A stretch of DNA of 33,818 nt from Paracoccaceae bacterium (GTDB taxonomy: Bacteria > Pseudomonadota > Alphaproteobacteria > Rhodobacterales > Rhodobacteraceae): NCBI GenBank assembly GCA_029244725.1, contig JAQWQJ010000113.1, forward strand, positions 1 through 33,818, given 5' to 3'. The position numbers and the translations under genes are program-made. Within the stretch, counting starts at the first letter, position 1; each line of letters opens with the position of its first letter. Shown here in pieces: positions 16,185 to 24,339 of the stretch. The notes beneath the pieces were generated by a model. It did no database searches and was not told the origin of the DNA. It saw only the letters and a list, made by a program, of their open reading frames with translations.

Positions 16185-17522
16185 ATGGCACGTAAGTATT
16201 TTGGAACCGACGGTGTTAGAGGGCGGGCAAACGTCTTTCCAATGACCGCAGATTTTGCCGTTAGACTCGCGACTGCCGTGGGGTATTATTTTGCCCGCGA
16301 TGCAAAACAACATCGCGTTGTAATTGGCAAAGACACGCGGCGCTCTAGCTACATGCTTGAAAGTGCCCTGACCGCTGGGTTTACAGCCGCCGGCATGGAC
16401 GTGTTTGTTTTAGGCCCAATGCCGACGCCTGCCGTCGGCCGCATGACACACTCAATGCGCGCTGATCTTGGCGTGATGATTTCAGCTAGCCATAATCCAT
16501 TCCACGACAATGGCATCAAATTCTTTGGGCCAGATGGATTTAAGCTATCTGACTCGGTTGAAGAAGAGATTGAAGCGATGCTTCAGAACGATGATTTTGG
16601 CCCCAATCAAGAGCGTATTGGCAGGGTAACCGCACTTCACGACGCCCAAGCCCGTTATGTTGAGTTCGCCAAAACGACCCTTCCAAGCCAGTTTCGTCTT
16701 GAGGGTTTAAAGGTTGTCCTCGATTGCGCAAACGGCGCAGCCTACAAGGTTGCCCCTGAAGTTCTCTGGGAATTGGGCGCCGAGGTTATAACCGTTGGCA
16801 ATACGCCCGACGGCAAAAATATCAACGACAAGTGCGGATCGACCAGCCCTGAATTGGCAGGTCAAACGGTGCGCGATACCGGCGCAGACGTCGGTATCTG
16901 CCTTGATGGAGATGCTGACCGGATTATCATCCTAGACGAAAACGGACAGGTTGCCGACGGTGATCAATTGATGGCCTTGATCGCGACCTCTTGGGCCGAG
17001 CAGGGCAAGTTGAAAAACAACACCCTTGTGTCGACAGTCATGTCGAACCTTGGGCTTGAACATTATCTATTAGATCATGGCATTACGTTAAAGCGCACCC
17101 CTGTTGGAGACCGTTATGTGGTCGAGGAAATGCGCGCAGGCGGCTTTAATCTTGGGGGCGAGCAGTCGGGTCACATCGTAATGACTGACTACGCGACCAC
17201 AGGAGACGGCTTGGTGGCCGGATTACAGTTTCTTCATATGTTGAAAGAACGCGGCGTGCCTGCCAGCGTTCTAGCCCGCCGGTTTGAACCCGTTCCACAA
17301 ATGTTGAAGAACGTGCGTTTTGATCTGGGCGCGACCCCGCTCGATAATGTCGATGTTCAACGGGCAATTGACCTTGGCAACGAAAAGCTTGGGACTGATG
17401 GGCGGTTGCTTATCCGCAAATCCGGCACCGAACCGTTGATCCGTGTTATGGGCGAAAGCGTTGATGCAGCGCTGCTTGAGAATGTTGTTAACGATATTGC
17501 GCAGGCCGTCGCGGACGCGTGA
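16185..17522 (+). CDS. glmM: Phosphoglucosamine mutase
   Basis: GlmM interconverts glucosamine-6-phosphate and glucosamine-1-phosphate, linking GlmS to GlmU. Of 445 residues the diagnostic parts are [13 protein letters not shown], the phosphoserine loop SASHNP with Ser102, the Mg-binding DGDADR at 241-246, GGEQSGH, and the C-terminal phosphate-binding [12 protein letters not shown]. Placement behind glmU and glmS puts all three enzymes of UDP-GlcNAc synthesis in one transcription unit. A strong terminator follows within 7 bases of the stop and is shared with the convergent OmpA gene. Confidence 0.97.
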   Translation: MARKYFGTDGVRGRANVFPMTADFAVRLATAVGYYFARDAKQHRVVIGKDTRRSSYMLESALTAGFTAAGMDVFVLGPMPTPAVGRMTHSMRADLGVMISASHNPFHDNGIKFFGPDGFKLSDSVEEEIEAMLQNDDFGPNQERIGRVTALHDAQARYVEFAKTTLPSQFRLEGLKVVLDCANGAAYKVAPEVLWELGAEVITVGNTPDGKNINDKCGSTSPELAGQTVRDTGADVGICLDGDADRIIILDENGQVADGDQLMALIATSWAEQGKLKNNTLVSTVMSNLGLEHYLLDHGITLKRTPVGDRYVVEEMRAGGFNLGGEQSGHIVMTDYATTGDGLVAGLQFLHMLKERGVPASVLARRFEPVPQMLKNVRFDLGATPLDNVDVQRAIDLGNEKLGTDGRLLIRKSGTEPLIRVMGESVDAALLENVVNDIAQAVADA

Positions 17523-17528
17523 TTTAGA

Positions 17529-17556
17529 AAAGGCCGCCCTACACTGAGCGGCCTTT
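17529..17556. terminator. Bidirectional terminator between glmM and the OmpA gene
   Basis: A perfect nine-pair stem AAAGGCCGC/GCGGCCTTT encloses a ten-base loop. The A-rich and T-rich flanks serve both convergent genes: glmM stops at 17522 and the OmpA lipoprotein gene stops at 17563. Confidence 0.85.
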
Positions 17557-17562
17557 GACTAT

Positions 17563-18228
17563 TTAGTAAGGCAGAATAACGATTTCGACCCGTCTGTTTT
17601 GCGCACGCCCGTCGGCCGTTAGATTGGTGTCTATAGGGCGACTCTCGCCCAATCCAAGCGTCGAAATTCGCGATATCAAAACACCGTGTGCCGCTAGAAC
17701 ATTGGACACCGAGTTCGCGCGCCGCAATGAAAGGTCTTCGTTGTAGGCCGCGCTGCCGACATTGTCGGTATGACCGATGATCTGTACCGTGCTGTTAGGA
17801 TATTGCTGCAAATTCGCTGCAAGAACGGTCAGATCAGACTGTAGGTCAGACCGGATCGACGTGCTGTCGGTGGCAAACAGAATGTCCTGTGGCAGCGTCA
17901 CGATCAAGCTTTCGCCTGTGTTTTCTATCATGACGGCACTGTTGCCCATGTCCGCTTCCAAAGCCGCTGCCTGTGCATCAAGTTGGGTCCCAATCACGCC
18001 GCCAGTTATTGCCCCTAGGACCGCACCCTTTACGGCGCCCGCTCTGCGCTCGCCGGCATTGTCGCCACCGGCAAGCCCGATCATCGCACCCATTAGGCCA
18101 CCCATAAAGGCGCCAGAGTTAGCATTGGTTGTTGTGTTGTCTGGCTCAAACCTAGCTGGGCTGGTGCAAGCTGTCATTGCCGTGGTCGCCGCCAAAAGCG
18201 TCACAGCCGTATGTTTGCGAAAACGCAT
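17563..18228 (-). CDS. OmpA-family outer-membrane lipoprotein with glycine-zipper segment
   Basis: A 221-residue lipoprotein that should anchor the outer membrane to peptidoglycan. The start at 18228 is preceded by GAGGCAGAA and gives a signal peptide ending in TAMTAC (lipobox Cys21); the in-frame start at 18297 would add an implausible leader. Residues about 37-80 form a glycine-zipper segment (GAFMGGLMGAMIGLAGG...GAVLGAITGGVIG). The OmpA C-terminal domain has LFATDSTSIRSD and GHTDNVGSAAYNEDLSLRRA, whose Asp and Arg are the usual diaminopimelate contacts. It resembles YiaD/Pal-like lipoproteins. It shares the terminator with glmM. Confidence 0.88.
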   Translation of the reverse strand: MRFRKHTAVTLLAATTAMTACTSPARFEPDNTTTNANSGAFMGGLMGAMIGLAGGDNAGERRAGAVKGAVLGAITGGVIGTQLDAQAAALEADMGNSAVMIENTGESLIVTLPQDILFATDSTSIRSDLQSDLTVLAANLQQYPNSTVQIIGHTDNVGSAAYNEDLSLRRANSVSNVLAAHGVLISRISTLGLGESRPIDTNLTADGRAQNRRVEIVILPY

Positions 18229-18323
18229 TTTCTGCCTCGTGTTTTTATAATTCGATGTGCGCACTATAGAGCCAAGCTGATTGCTACCAAATAACAATCC
18301 GCCATTTAGGCAGAATTTCGCCC

Positions 18324-19151
18324 CTAAGCTTCTGCGCGGGCACTTTCGAATGCCAACATCGCCCGCTTAATCGGCAATCCCCAATGATATCCACCCAATC
18401 CACCAGATTTCCGAATTGCGCGGTGGCAGGGGATCAACCAACTGATCGGGTTCTTGCCAACAGCCGTTCCCACGGCGCGAACGGCTTTGGGATTGCCCAC
18501 TGCCTCAGCAATCTCTGAATACGTGGTTACTTTGCCTGATGGGATCTGGATAAGCGCCTCCCAAACCTTTACTTGAAACGGTGCACCCATCAAATGCAGC
18601 TTGATCGCGTGGCCGTGAAAGGCATCCTGAACCCACGTGTCCAAGGCATCCGGCTGCTCACTAAAGTTGGCGTTTGGCCAGCGCGTGGCCATGTCCGAAA
18701 ACGTCTTTTCGCGGCCAAATTCCTCAGAAAAGGCCATCCCGCATATCCCCCGAGACGTCCCCATCACCAGTGCTTCGCCAAATGGACTGTCAAACCAACC
18801 GTAGTTTATCGATAGGTCTTTGCCGCCCTTGGAAAATTCACCGGGCGTCATTCCTTCCCATCCCACGAACAGATCATGCAACCGGCTGCTGCCGGACATG
18901 CCCACTGCATTCGCTGTATCCAATGTTGTGAATTGATCGGCGAGCAACGATTTGGCGTGCTCTAGCGTAAGGTATTGCTGATATTTCTTCGGCGACACAC
19001 CCACCCAGTTTGAAAACACCCGCTGAAAATGCGCGGGGCTCATACCCATTTCGCCGGCAAGCTGCTCAAGCGATAAATGGGGGCCGCCCTGATCAATCAC
19101 GTCTAAAGCGCGACGGATGACGTGGTAATGATAGCCTGTATCTTCGGTCAT
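18324..19151 (-). CDS. Ada-like AraC HTH / methylated-DNA-[protein]-cysteine S-methyltransferase
   Basis: A 275-residue two-part protein. Residues about 5-108 form an AraC-type helix-turn-helix region (LSLEQLAGEMGMSPAHFQRVF...GMTPGEFSKGG). Residues about 115-270 form the O6-alkylguanine transferase, with alkyl-acceptor Cys242 in IPCHRAI and the RAVGTAVGKNP loop. The methylphosphotriester-sensing zinc domain of E. coli Ada (N-Ada 10, with its CxxC pairs) is absent. The start at 19151 was chosen because AGGA lies about 7 bases upstream; the longer frame to 19361 adds 70 residues without family resemblance and overlaps nth. It is divergent from nth, another DNA repair gene. Confidence 0.87.
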   Translation of the reverse strand: MTEDTGYHYHVIRRALDVIDQGGPHLSLEQLAGEMGMSPAHFQRVFSNWVGVSPKKYQQYLTLEHAKSLLADQFTTLDTANAVGMSGSSRLHDLFVGWEGMTPGEFSKGGKDLSINYGWFDSPFGEALVMGTSRGICGMAFSEEFGREKTFSDMATRWPNANFSEQPDALDTWVQDAFHGHAIKLHLMGAPFQVKVWEALIQIPSGKVTTYSEIAEAVGNPKAVRAVGTAVGKNPISWLIPCHRAIRKSGGLGGYHWGLPIKRAMLAFESARAEA

Positions 19152-19256
19152 AGGAGTATCCTGTATCTTTGAACCAAGCCTAGCGCAGATAGAACCACAG
19201 TTTCGACCCGATACTTGCGCAAATCTCGCGATACGCTTGCGAGGTGATTTGCGAAC

Positions 19257-19916
19257 ATGCATAGAGACTATATGGCCAAGCAACTTCCCTATCACACGAT
19301 CCGCAAAATCTTTGAGCGCTTTCAAGAGGCGGACGAAGAGCCGAAAGGCGAACTGAACCACTCAAACGCCTACACCTTAGTCGTTGCCGTGGCGCTTTCT
19401 GCGCAAGCAACGGATGTCGGCGTAAACCGAGCGACCAAAGACTTGTTTGAGATCGCGGACACGCCGCAAAAGATGCTCGACCTCGGTGAGGAAAAGCTGA
19501 TCGAGCATATCAAGACGATCGGCCTGTTTCGCAACAAGGCAAAGAACGTAATGAAGCTCAGCCGGATACTGGCAGAGGATTATGACGGTGTAGTGCCCAA
19601 TTCACGCGCTGCTTTGGAATCCCTTCCCGGCGTTGGACGCAAGACCGCCAATGTTGTTCTGAACATGTGGTGGGGACATCCCGCGCAAGCCGTGGACACA
19701 CATATTTTTCGCGTAGGTAATCGCAGCGGCATCTGCCCTGGTAAGGACGTTGTGGCAGTTGAACGCGCGATTGAGGATAACATTCCGGTTGATTTTCAGA
19801 ACCACGCCCATCATTGGCTAATCCTGCATGGCCGTTACCATTGCAAAGCCCGCAAACCCCAATGCGGTACCTGTTTGATACGCGAATATTGTGAATATGA
19901 GGATAAAACCCAATGA
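19257..19916 (+). CDS. nth: Endonuclease III
   Basis: Nth removes oxidised pyrimidines and nicks abasic sites in base-excision repair. Of 219 residues: helix-hairpin-helix LPGVGRKTANV with catalytic Lys129, VDTHIFR with Asp147, and the iron-sulfur cluster cysteines Cys196, Cys203, Cys206, Cys212 in the C-x6-C-x2-C-x5-C pattern. The ATG at 19257 has GAGGTGA 9 bases upstream; an ATG at 19272 is possible. It overlaps the next gene by 4 bases (ATGA), so the two are translated together. The divergent Ada-like gene starts 105 bases away. Confidence 0.95.
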   Translation: MHRDYMAKQLPYHTIRKIFERFQEADEEPKGELNHSNAYTLVVAVALSAQATDVGVNRATKDLFEIADTPQKMLDLGEEKLIEHIKTIGLFRNKAKNVMKLSRILAEDYDGVVPNSRAALESLPGVGRKTANVVLNMWWGHPAQAVDTHIFRVGNRSGICPGKDVVAVERAIEDNIPVDFQNHAHHWLILHGRYHCKARKPQCGTCLIREYCEYEDKTQ

Positions 19917-20896
19917 AGACCTATAACCTCGTCGGAATCGGCAATGCTGTAGTGGATGTAATAACCCAGAGCGATGACAGTTTTCTTGATCTCATGGGCA
20001 TCGAAAAAGGCATCATGCAGCTGGTCGAGCGTGAGCGCGGCGAGATGCTATATGGCGCGATGACAGAACCGACGCAGGCAGCGGGTGGTTCGGTTGCGAA
20101 CACGATTGCGGGCGTTGGGTCGCTGGGCCTTAAGACGGGCTTCATTGGCCGCGTACATGATGACGCGTTGGGTCGGTTCTTTGCTGAAGAAACAGAAAAC
20201 GACGGTACCGCGTTCGTGAATCCGCCTGTTGCTGGCGGAGAACTTCCAACGTCTCGTTCAATGATCTTTGTTTCGCCAGATGGTGAGCGTTCGATGAACA
20301 CTTACCTTGGCATCTCATCCGAGGTCGGTCCCGACGACGTTTCACCGTCTGTTGCAGGCTCGACAGAGCTGCTGTTCCTAGAAGGTTACCTTTACGACAA
20401 ACCCAAAGGCAAAGAAGCCTTCGAAGCGGCAGCACGTATTTGCCGCGAAAACGGCGGCAAGGCTGGTATCGCATTGTCTGACCCGTTCTGCGTTGATCGT
20501 CACCGTGAAGACTTTCGTCGTTTGGTCAAAGACCTCGATTACGTGATCGGTAATGAACATGAGTGGCAGTCGCTTTATGAAACAGACCTTTCAACCGCGC
20601 TTGAAACCGCTGCCAACGAATGTGGGCTAGCTGTTTGTACCCGTTCGGACAAAGACGTGATCCTAATTACAAAAGACGAAGAAGTGACTGTATCGGTTAA
20701 CGCCGTGACACCCGTTGACGCTACAGGTGCCGGCGATCAGTTCGCAGCTGGTTTCCTGTACGGATATGCAACTGGCGCATCGCTTGAGACAGCCGGCCGA
20801 ATGGGTTGCATCAGCGCTGCCGAGGTAATCGGCCACTTCGGCGCACGACCGCAGGCCAACATCATGGATTTGTTCCGTGCTGAAGGGCTGGTCTAA
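19913..20896 (+). CDS. PfkB-family carbohydrate/adenosine kinase
   Basis: A 327-residue ribokinase-fold kinase. It has the N-terminal GIGNAVVDV, the substrate block GGSVANTIAGVGSLGLKTGFIG, and the PfkB signature DATGAGDQFAAGFLYG with catalytic Asp275. The overall pattern resembles the adenosine kinase branch, which phosphorylates adenosine to AMP, but the substrate could be another nucleoside or a sugar. It is the second gene of a pair with nth through a 4-base overlap, and its 3' end faces the DUF3052 gene 12 bases away. Confidence 0.85.
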   Translation: MKTYNLVGIGNAVVDVITQSDDSFLDLMGIEKGIMQLVERERGEMLYGAMTEPTQAAGGSVANTIAGVGSLGLKTGFIGRVHDDALGRFFAEETENDGTAFVNPPVAGGELPTSRSMIFVSPDGERSMNTYLGISSEVGPDDVSPSVAGSTELLFLEGYLYDKPKGKEAFEAAARICRENGGKAGIALSDPFCVDRHREDFRRLVKDLDYVIGNEHEWQSLYETDLSTALETAANECGLAVCTRSDKDVILITKDEEVTVSVNAVTPVDATGAGDQFAAGFLYGYATGASLETAGRMGCISAAEVIGHFGARPQANIMDLFRAEGLV

Positions 20897-20908
20897 CCAA
20901 GCAATTCT

Positions 20909-21313
20909 TCAGCGAAGCTCTTTTCGGATAACCAATTTCAAACCCGACCAAACTTCGCTGACCGAGCAAACCTTCACATCGACGAACCCCATTGGCAGGG
21001 CGAGCGAGCGAATAGTGTCTTCGGTAATCTCACTTGGTTGGCCAGATGATTTCTTTGGCCAACTGACCCAGACCATTCCGTTGGACGCGATTGACGATCT
21101 GGCGTTGGTCAAAACGCCAAACAGCACAGCCTTTTGGGTCGCAAAAACGTGGACGAACTCCGTTTGTGGAACCAAAATGTCTAACCAATCGACGTTAGGC
21201 ACCTCTGGTCCAAGCAGTTCTTGGTAATTTGGCACGCCATTCAGCAAAATACAGCGCATCTCTGATTTGATACCCAGCTTCTGCCACAGCGGTTTGCCAG
21301 AGTGCCCTGCCAC
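20909..21313 (-). CDS. DUF3052 family protein
   Basis: A 134-residue protein of unknown function. The family pattern is clear: HSGKPLWQKLGIKSE at the start, GMVWVSWPKKSSGQPSEITE in the middle, and LPMGFVDVKVCSVSEVWSGLKLVIRKELR-type ending (LKLVIRKELR are the last ten residues). The start is GTG at 21313, which shares one base with the TAG stop of the upstream sulfotransferase gene (TAGTG), so translation is probably coupled. There is no signal peptide or membrane segment. The neighbour suggests co-expression with the sulfotransferase, but no role follows from that. Confidence 0.8.
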   Translation of the reverse strand: MAGHSGKPLWQKLGIKSEMRCILLNGVPNYQELLGPEVPNVDWLDILVPQTEFVHVFATQKAVLFGVLTNARSSIASNGMVWVSWPKKSSGQPSEITEDTIRSLALPMGFVDVKVCSVSEVWSGLKLVIRKELR

Positions 21314-22137
21314 TAAGCGTTGGGCCCTAGTTTGGCGTGAACCTCATCCAGATCGATCTCGCCTATCGGCATCTTGTTCCCTGGGTTCTCAAAATCGCAT
21401 TTGAACAATTTGAAATCGCGTTTGTAGATTTCGAACACCAAGTGCATCGACATATCGTCAAAGTAATCCTGCACTGGATGCATGCGCTTGGGGCCATGCC
21501 CTTCGGATTCGTTGAAACGCGGAATTTTGTTCAGGTTAACTTTGTGCGGCGTGTCGATCTTTTTGAGCACGGTTTCCATTCCATCGTTGAACTTTTCGGT
21601 CCAAATAATGTTGCTATAACGCCCGCCATTGTTGATCAGCGTTGATACATGACCCGATGTCGCGGACCAGTGAATGTCTGGATCCATAGGCCGCCGCCAA
21701 CGGATGGAATCGCGCGCGAATAACAAGAAACGGCGAAAGCTTTGGATCTGATCGAATTCCTGCTTTCCGTCCTCGCCACCTACATCCACGCCGTACTTCT
21801 GGATCAACATCGGCACGAGATTGCCGCGATACCGCCGACCGTTCCGTTGAATTCCGCAAATTTTGTCAAAAAACGAAGACAGGATGCGTGTGTAAGGATT
21901 GCGAACACAGGTGAAAGTATAGGTGTTTTGGGCAATTACACTTTTCGTAATTGATGGACGGCTTTCTTCTTGCCCCCACTTATGCAGGCCCTCTTTTGAA
22001 TCGTGAATATCGCCGTCAAAAAAAGTGCCGTGATCCGAATAATAAAGGATCTGGCCGATTGTCGAGCATGCGCATTTGGGGACAACGCGATAAATAACGC
22101 TACCGCTTTCGGTCATCCATGTGCCGGGAAAACCCAT
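21313..22137 (-). CDS. Sulfotransferase family 2 (carbohydrate sulfotransferase-like)
   Basis: A 274-residue PAPS-dependent sulfotransferase of the kind that includes chondroitin, dermatan and HNK-1 sulfotransferases. The 5'-phosphosulfate loop is VVPKCACSTI (PKCACST at 20-26) and the 3'-phosphate loop is VRNPYTRILSSF at 78-89, both with correct spacing. No signal peptide or membrane segment is seen, so it acts in the cytoplasm. AGAGGATCAC precedes the ATG at 22137. It is divergent from a GT14 glycosyltransferase gene across 146 bases and is coupled to a DUF3052 gene. A role in sulfating a cell-surface sugar is inferred from family and neighbour. Confidence 0.85.
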   Translation of the reverse strand: MGFPGTWMTESGSVIYRVVPKCACSTIGQILYYSDHGTFFDGDIHDSKEGLHKWGQEESRPSITKSVIAQNTYTFTCVRNPYTRILSSFFDKICGIQRNGRRYRGNLVPMLIQKYGVDVGGEDGKQEFDQIQSFRRFLLFARDSIRWRRPMDPDIHWSATSGHVSTLINNGGRYSNIIWTEKFNDGMETVLKKIDTPHKVNLNKIPRFNESEGHGPKRMHPVQDYFDDMSMHLVFEIYKRDFKLFKCDFENPGNKMPIGEIDLDEVHAKLGPNA

Positions 22138-22191
22138 AATTTGTGATCCTCTGCTTTTGATCCCTGTTTAGATGGGCAATCTATAGGAAAG

Positions 22192-22204
22192 TTGTTTAAA
22201 ACAA
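22192..22204. promoter_or_regulatory. Short palindrome between the sulfotransferase and GT14 genes
   Basis: TTGTTT-A-AAACAA forms a perfect 13-base dyad in the 146-base divergent region, about 55 bases from the sulfotransferase start and 80 from the glycosyltransferase start. It is AT-rich, so chance is a real alternative. It is recorded as a possible shared operator. Confidence 0.2.
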
Positions 22205-22283
22205 GAAAACCAGAGAATGCAGGTTTATTCAACGCGCATTCATACTTATCACTGTAAGCAAGCAACCAAAGCAGTTCCTAAAC

Positions 22284-23861
22284 ATGGCCAAAATCGCCTT
22301 TATCTTGCTCTGTCACAAAAACCCCGAGGCTATTGTTCAGCAGGCTCGGCAATTGACAGCAGTGGGCGATTACATGTCGATCCATTTCGATGCACGCGCC
22401 AGCGCCAAAGATTTTGAGCAGATCAAGACGGCACTTGAGGGAAATCCGAACGTAGCCTTCGCCAAAAAACGCATCAAATGTGGCTGGGGCGAGTGGAGCC
22501 TTGTTCGCGCATCCCTAAACGCCATCGAAGCCGCGGTTGAGGCGTTCCCTAGAGCCACGCATTTCTACATGGTGTCTGGCGATTGTATGTCCATCAAGTC
22601 TGCCGAATACGCACACGAATATCTGGACGCGAACGACAAAGACTACATCGAAAGCTTTGATTTCTTCGAAAGCGATTGGATCAAGACGGGCATGAAAGGC
22701 GACCGCCTTTTCTACCGGCACTACATTAATGAACGCAGTCATAAATACTGGTTCTACGCGTTCTACGAATGGCAAAAGCGTCTGGGCCTGAAACGCAAAA
22801 TCCCCGAAGACCTTCAGATCATGATTGGCAGCCAATGGTGGTGCCTGCGCCGCAAAACGATTGAACGCATCATCGAGTTCTCGAATAAACGCCGCGATGT
22901 GATCCGCTTTTTCGCATCGACTTGGATTCCGGACGAAACCTATTTCCAAACCCTCGTACGACATTTGGTGCCTGAACACGAAATCAACGGTCGAACGCTG
23001 ACATTCTTGATGTTTTCTGACTACGGCATGCCGGTGCATTTCTATAATGACCACTACGATATGCTGCTTAGTCAGGACTTTCTGTTTGCACGCAAGATCA
23101 GCGAAGAGGCTGCAGAGTTGCGCGCGCGCCTTGGGCGACTTTATGCGGAAAAGAACGTCAATTTTCGAATATCCGAAGAAGGGCGCAGCTTATACAAATT
23201 CCTCGCCGGAAGAGGGCGGATTGGTCGCCGCTACGCGATGCGCTTTTGGGAAGCTGAAAGCACCCTTGGCCGCGAACGTGAGCTGCTGATTATCCTTTGC
23301 AAAAAGTGGCACATTGCAAAACGACTGGTGGACAAGATACGCCAAACCACCAGCATTCCCGCCGTCGAATACCTGTTCAACGAAGAGGGCACACCGTTAC
23401 CCGATCTCGGCGGAATCCAAACCTCTCTGTCAAAACGTACGCGCCATCGTCGCGCCCTTGTTCGACTGCTTTTTGACTATTTCGAAAGCAATCGGATGAT
23501 CGTCTGCATCGATCCGGGCAATATCGAGCTGCTGCATGACTTCTTCGATGACCGCTCAAAGACAGCCCTACTTGAGGTTGACTGCGAATTTGATGATGAC
23601 TTCCTGCTTGGCCACGCTTTACGCATCGGTCTTGCTGGCGAAATGACACCCGAGGATACATTGCGTCGCCTATTGCCAACTATGCGGCAGGACTTGGAGT
23701 TTGAGATCGACCGAATTCGCGACTCTGGGTTTACGCCCTATTATCAACTGCGTGAAAATAGCACGATTGACCTCAACACCGAGCAGCTTCAAAAATTCCT
23801 TGCGACCGATGCTGGCAAAGCAAAAGAGATCGCATCTATCCCACAACTCTTCGCGGACTGA
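22284..23861 (+). CDS. GT14 (Branch family) glycosyltransferase with C-terminal DUF5928-like domain
   Basis: A 525-residue cytoplasmic glycosyltransferase. Residues about 1-290 are a GT14 core-2/I-branching and xylosyltransferase-type domain: FILLCHKNPEA, SIHFDARAS, VSGDCMSIKSAEY (98-110), GSQWWCLRR (182-190) and PDETYFQT (216-223) match the family's donor and acceptor motifs. The remaining 235 residues, rich in charged residues, match no family I can define beyond the roseobacter extension (DUF5928-like). It has no signal peptide and no transmembrane segment, unlike eukaryotic GT14 enzymes. The start at 22284 has a poor ribosome site. A HIT protein gene follows after 7 bases. Confidence 0.82.
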   Translation: MAKIAFILLCHKNPEAIVQQARQLTAVGDYMSIHFDARASAKDFEQIKTALEGNPNVAFAKKRIKCGWGEWSLVRASLNAIEAAVEAFPRATHFYMVSGDCMSIKSAEYAHEYLDANDKDYIESFDFFESDWIKTGMKGDRLFYRHYINERSHKYWFYAFYEWQKRLGLKRKIPEDLQIMIGSQWWCLRRKTIERIIEFSNKRRDVIRFFASTWIPDETYFQTLVRHLVPEHEINGRTLTFLMFSDYGMPVHFYNDHYDMLLSQDFLFARKISEEAAELRARLGRLYAEKNVNFRISEEGRSLYKFLAGRGRIGRRYAMRFWEAESTLGRERELLIILCKKWHIAKRLVDKIRQTTSIPAVEYLFNEEGTPLPDLGGIQTSLSKRTRHRRALVRLLFDYFESNRMIVCIDPGNIELLHDFFDDRSKTALLEVDCEFDDDFLLGHALRIGLAGEMTPEDTLRRLLPTMRQDLEFEIDRIRDSGFTPYYQLRENSTIDLNTEQLQKFLATDAGKAKEIASIPQLFAD

Positions 23862-23868
23862 CATTTTC

Positions 23869-24249
23869 ATGCCCTATACATACGATTCCCAAAATATCTT
23901 CGCCAAAATCCTTCGTGGCGAAATCCCCAACAGCACGGTTTATGAGTCCGAACACACACTCGCTTTCAAAGACATCGCCCCATCAGCGCCTGTTCATGTG
24001 CTGATTATCCCGAAGGGCCCATATGTCAGTTTTGACCATTTCTCGGCCGAAGCGTCTGATGCTGAGATCGTTGATTTCACCCGAAGCGTGAACGAGGTCT
24101 GCAAAATATCCGGTGTCAGAATGGATGCGGGTAACGGTTTTCGCGCGATTGCCAACACTGGACGCGATGGTGTTCAGGACGTGCCGCATTTCCACCTGCA
24201 TATACTCGGTGGGCGCAGTATGGGCCGAATGGTCACAAAAACTGCCTAA
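23869..24249 (+). CDS. HIT-family nucleotide hydrolase (HinT-like)
   Basis: A 126-residue histidine-triad protein. The triad is HFHLHILGG near the C-terminus; NIFAKILRGEIP and VHVLIIPKGPYVS are also typical of bacterial HinT, which hydrolyses purine nucleoside phosphoramidates. The ATG at 23869 lies 7 bases after the glycosyltransferase stop without a clear ribosome site, suggesting coupled translation; a longer frame from 23701 would lie inside the glycosyltransferase gene. A hairpin follows within 15 bases. Confidence 0.9.
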   Translation: MPYTYDSQNIFAKILRGEIPNSTVYESEHTLAFKDIAPSAPVHVLIIPKGPYVSFDHFSAEASDAEIVDFTRSVNEVCKISGVRMDAGNGFRAIANTGRDGVQDVPHFHLHILGGRSMGRMVTKTA

Positions 24250-24263
24250 ACCGCAACAAGGCA

Positions 24264-24288
24264 AAGCCCCGCGACCCTTGCGGGGCTT
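24264..24288 (+). terminator. Terminator between the HIT gene and pheS
   Basis: A perfect nine-pair stem AAGCCCCGC/GCGGGGCTT with a seven-base loop. The tail GCGTCTTTAC is poor in T, so efficiency may be moderate. No phenylalanine-rich leader peptide lies between it and pheS, so a pheST attenuator is not supported. Confidence 0.65.
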
Positions 24289-24339
24289 GCGTCTTTACGT
24301 CCTTGTGATAGCAGGTCTTTGAAGATTTCGGAGGCCCCC

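Noticed and set aside
19152-19361. A longer 345-residue form of the Ada-like protein, which might hold the zinc domain
   Set aside because: The extra 70 residues lack the CxxC pairs of that domain, overlap nth, and the start at 19151 has its own ribosome site.
22515-23054. A 179-codon minus-strand frame inside the GT14 gene
   Set aside because: The plus strand shows clear GT14 motifs across the same bases; the antisense frame has no recognisable domain.
24250-24339. Attenuator with Phe leader peptide for pheST
   Set aside because: The hairpin there has a weak T run and no short frame rich in Phe codons precedes it; it fits a terminator of the HIT gene.
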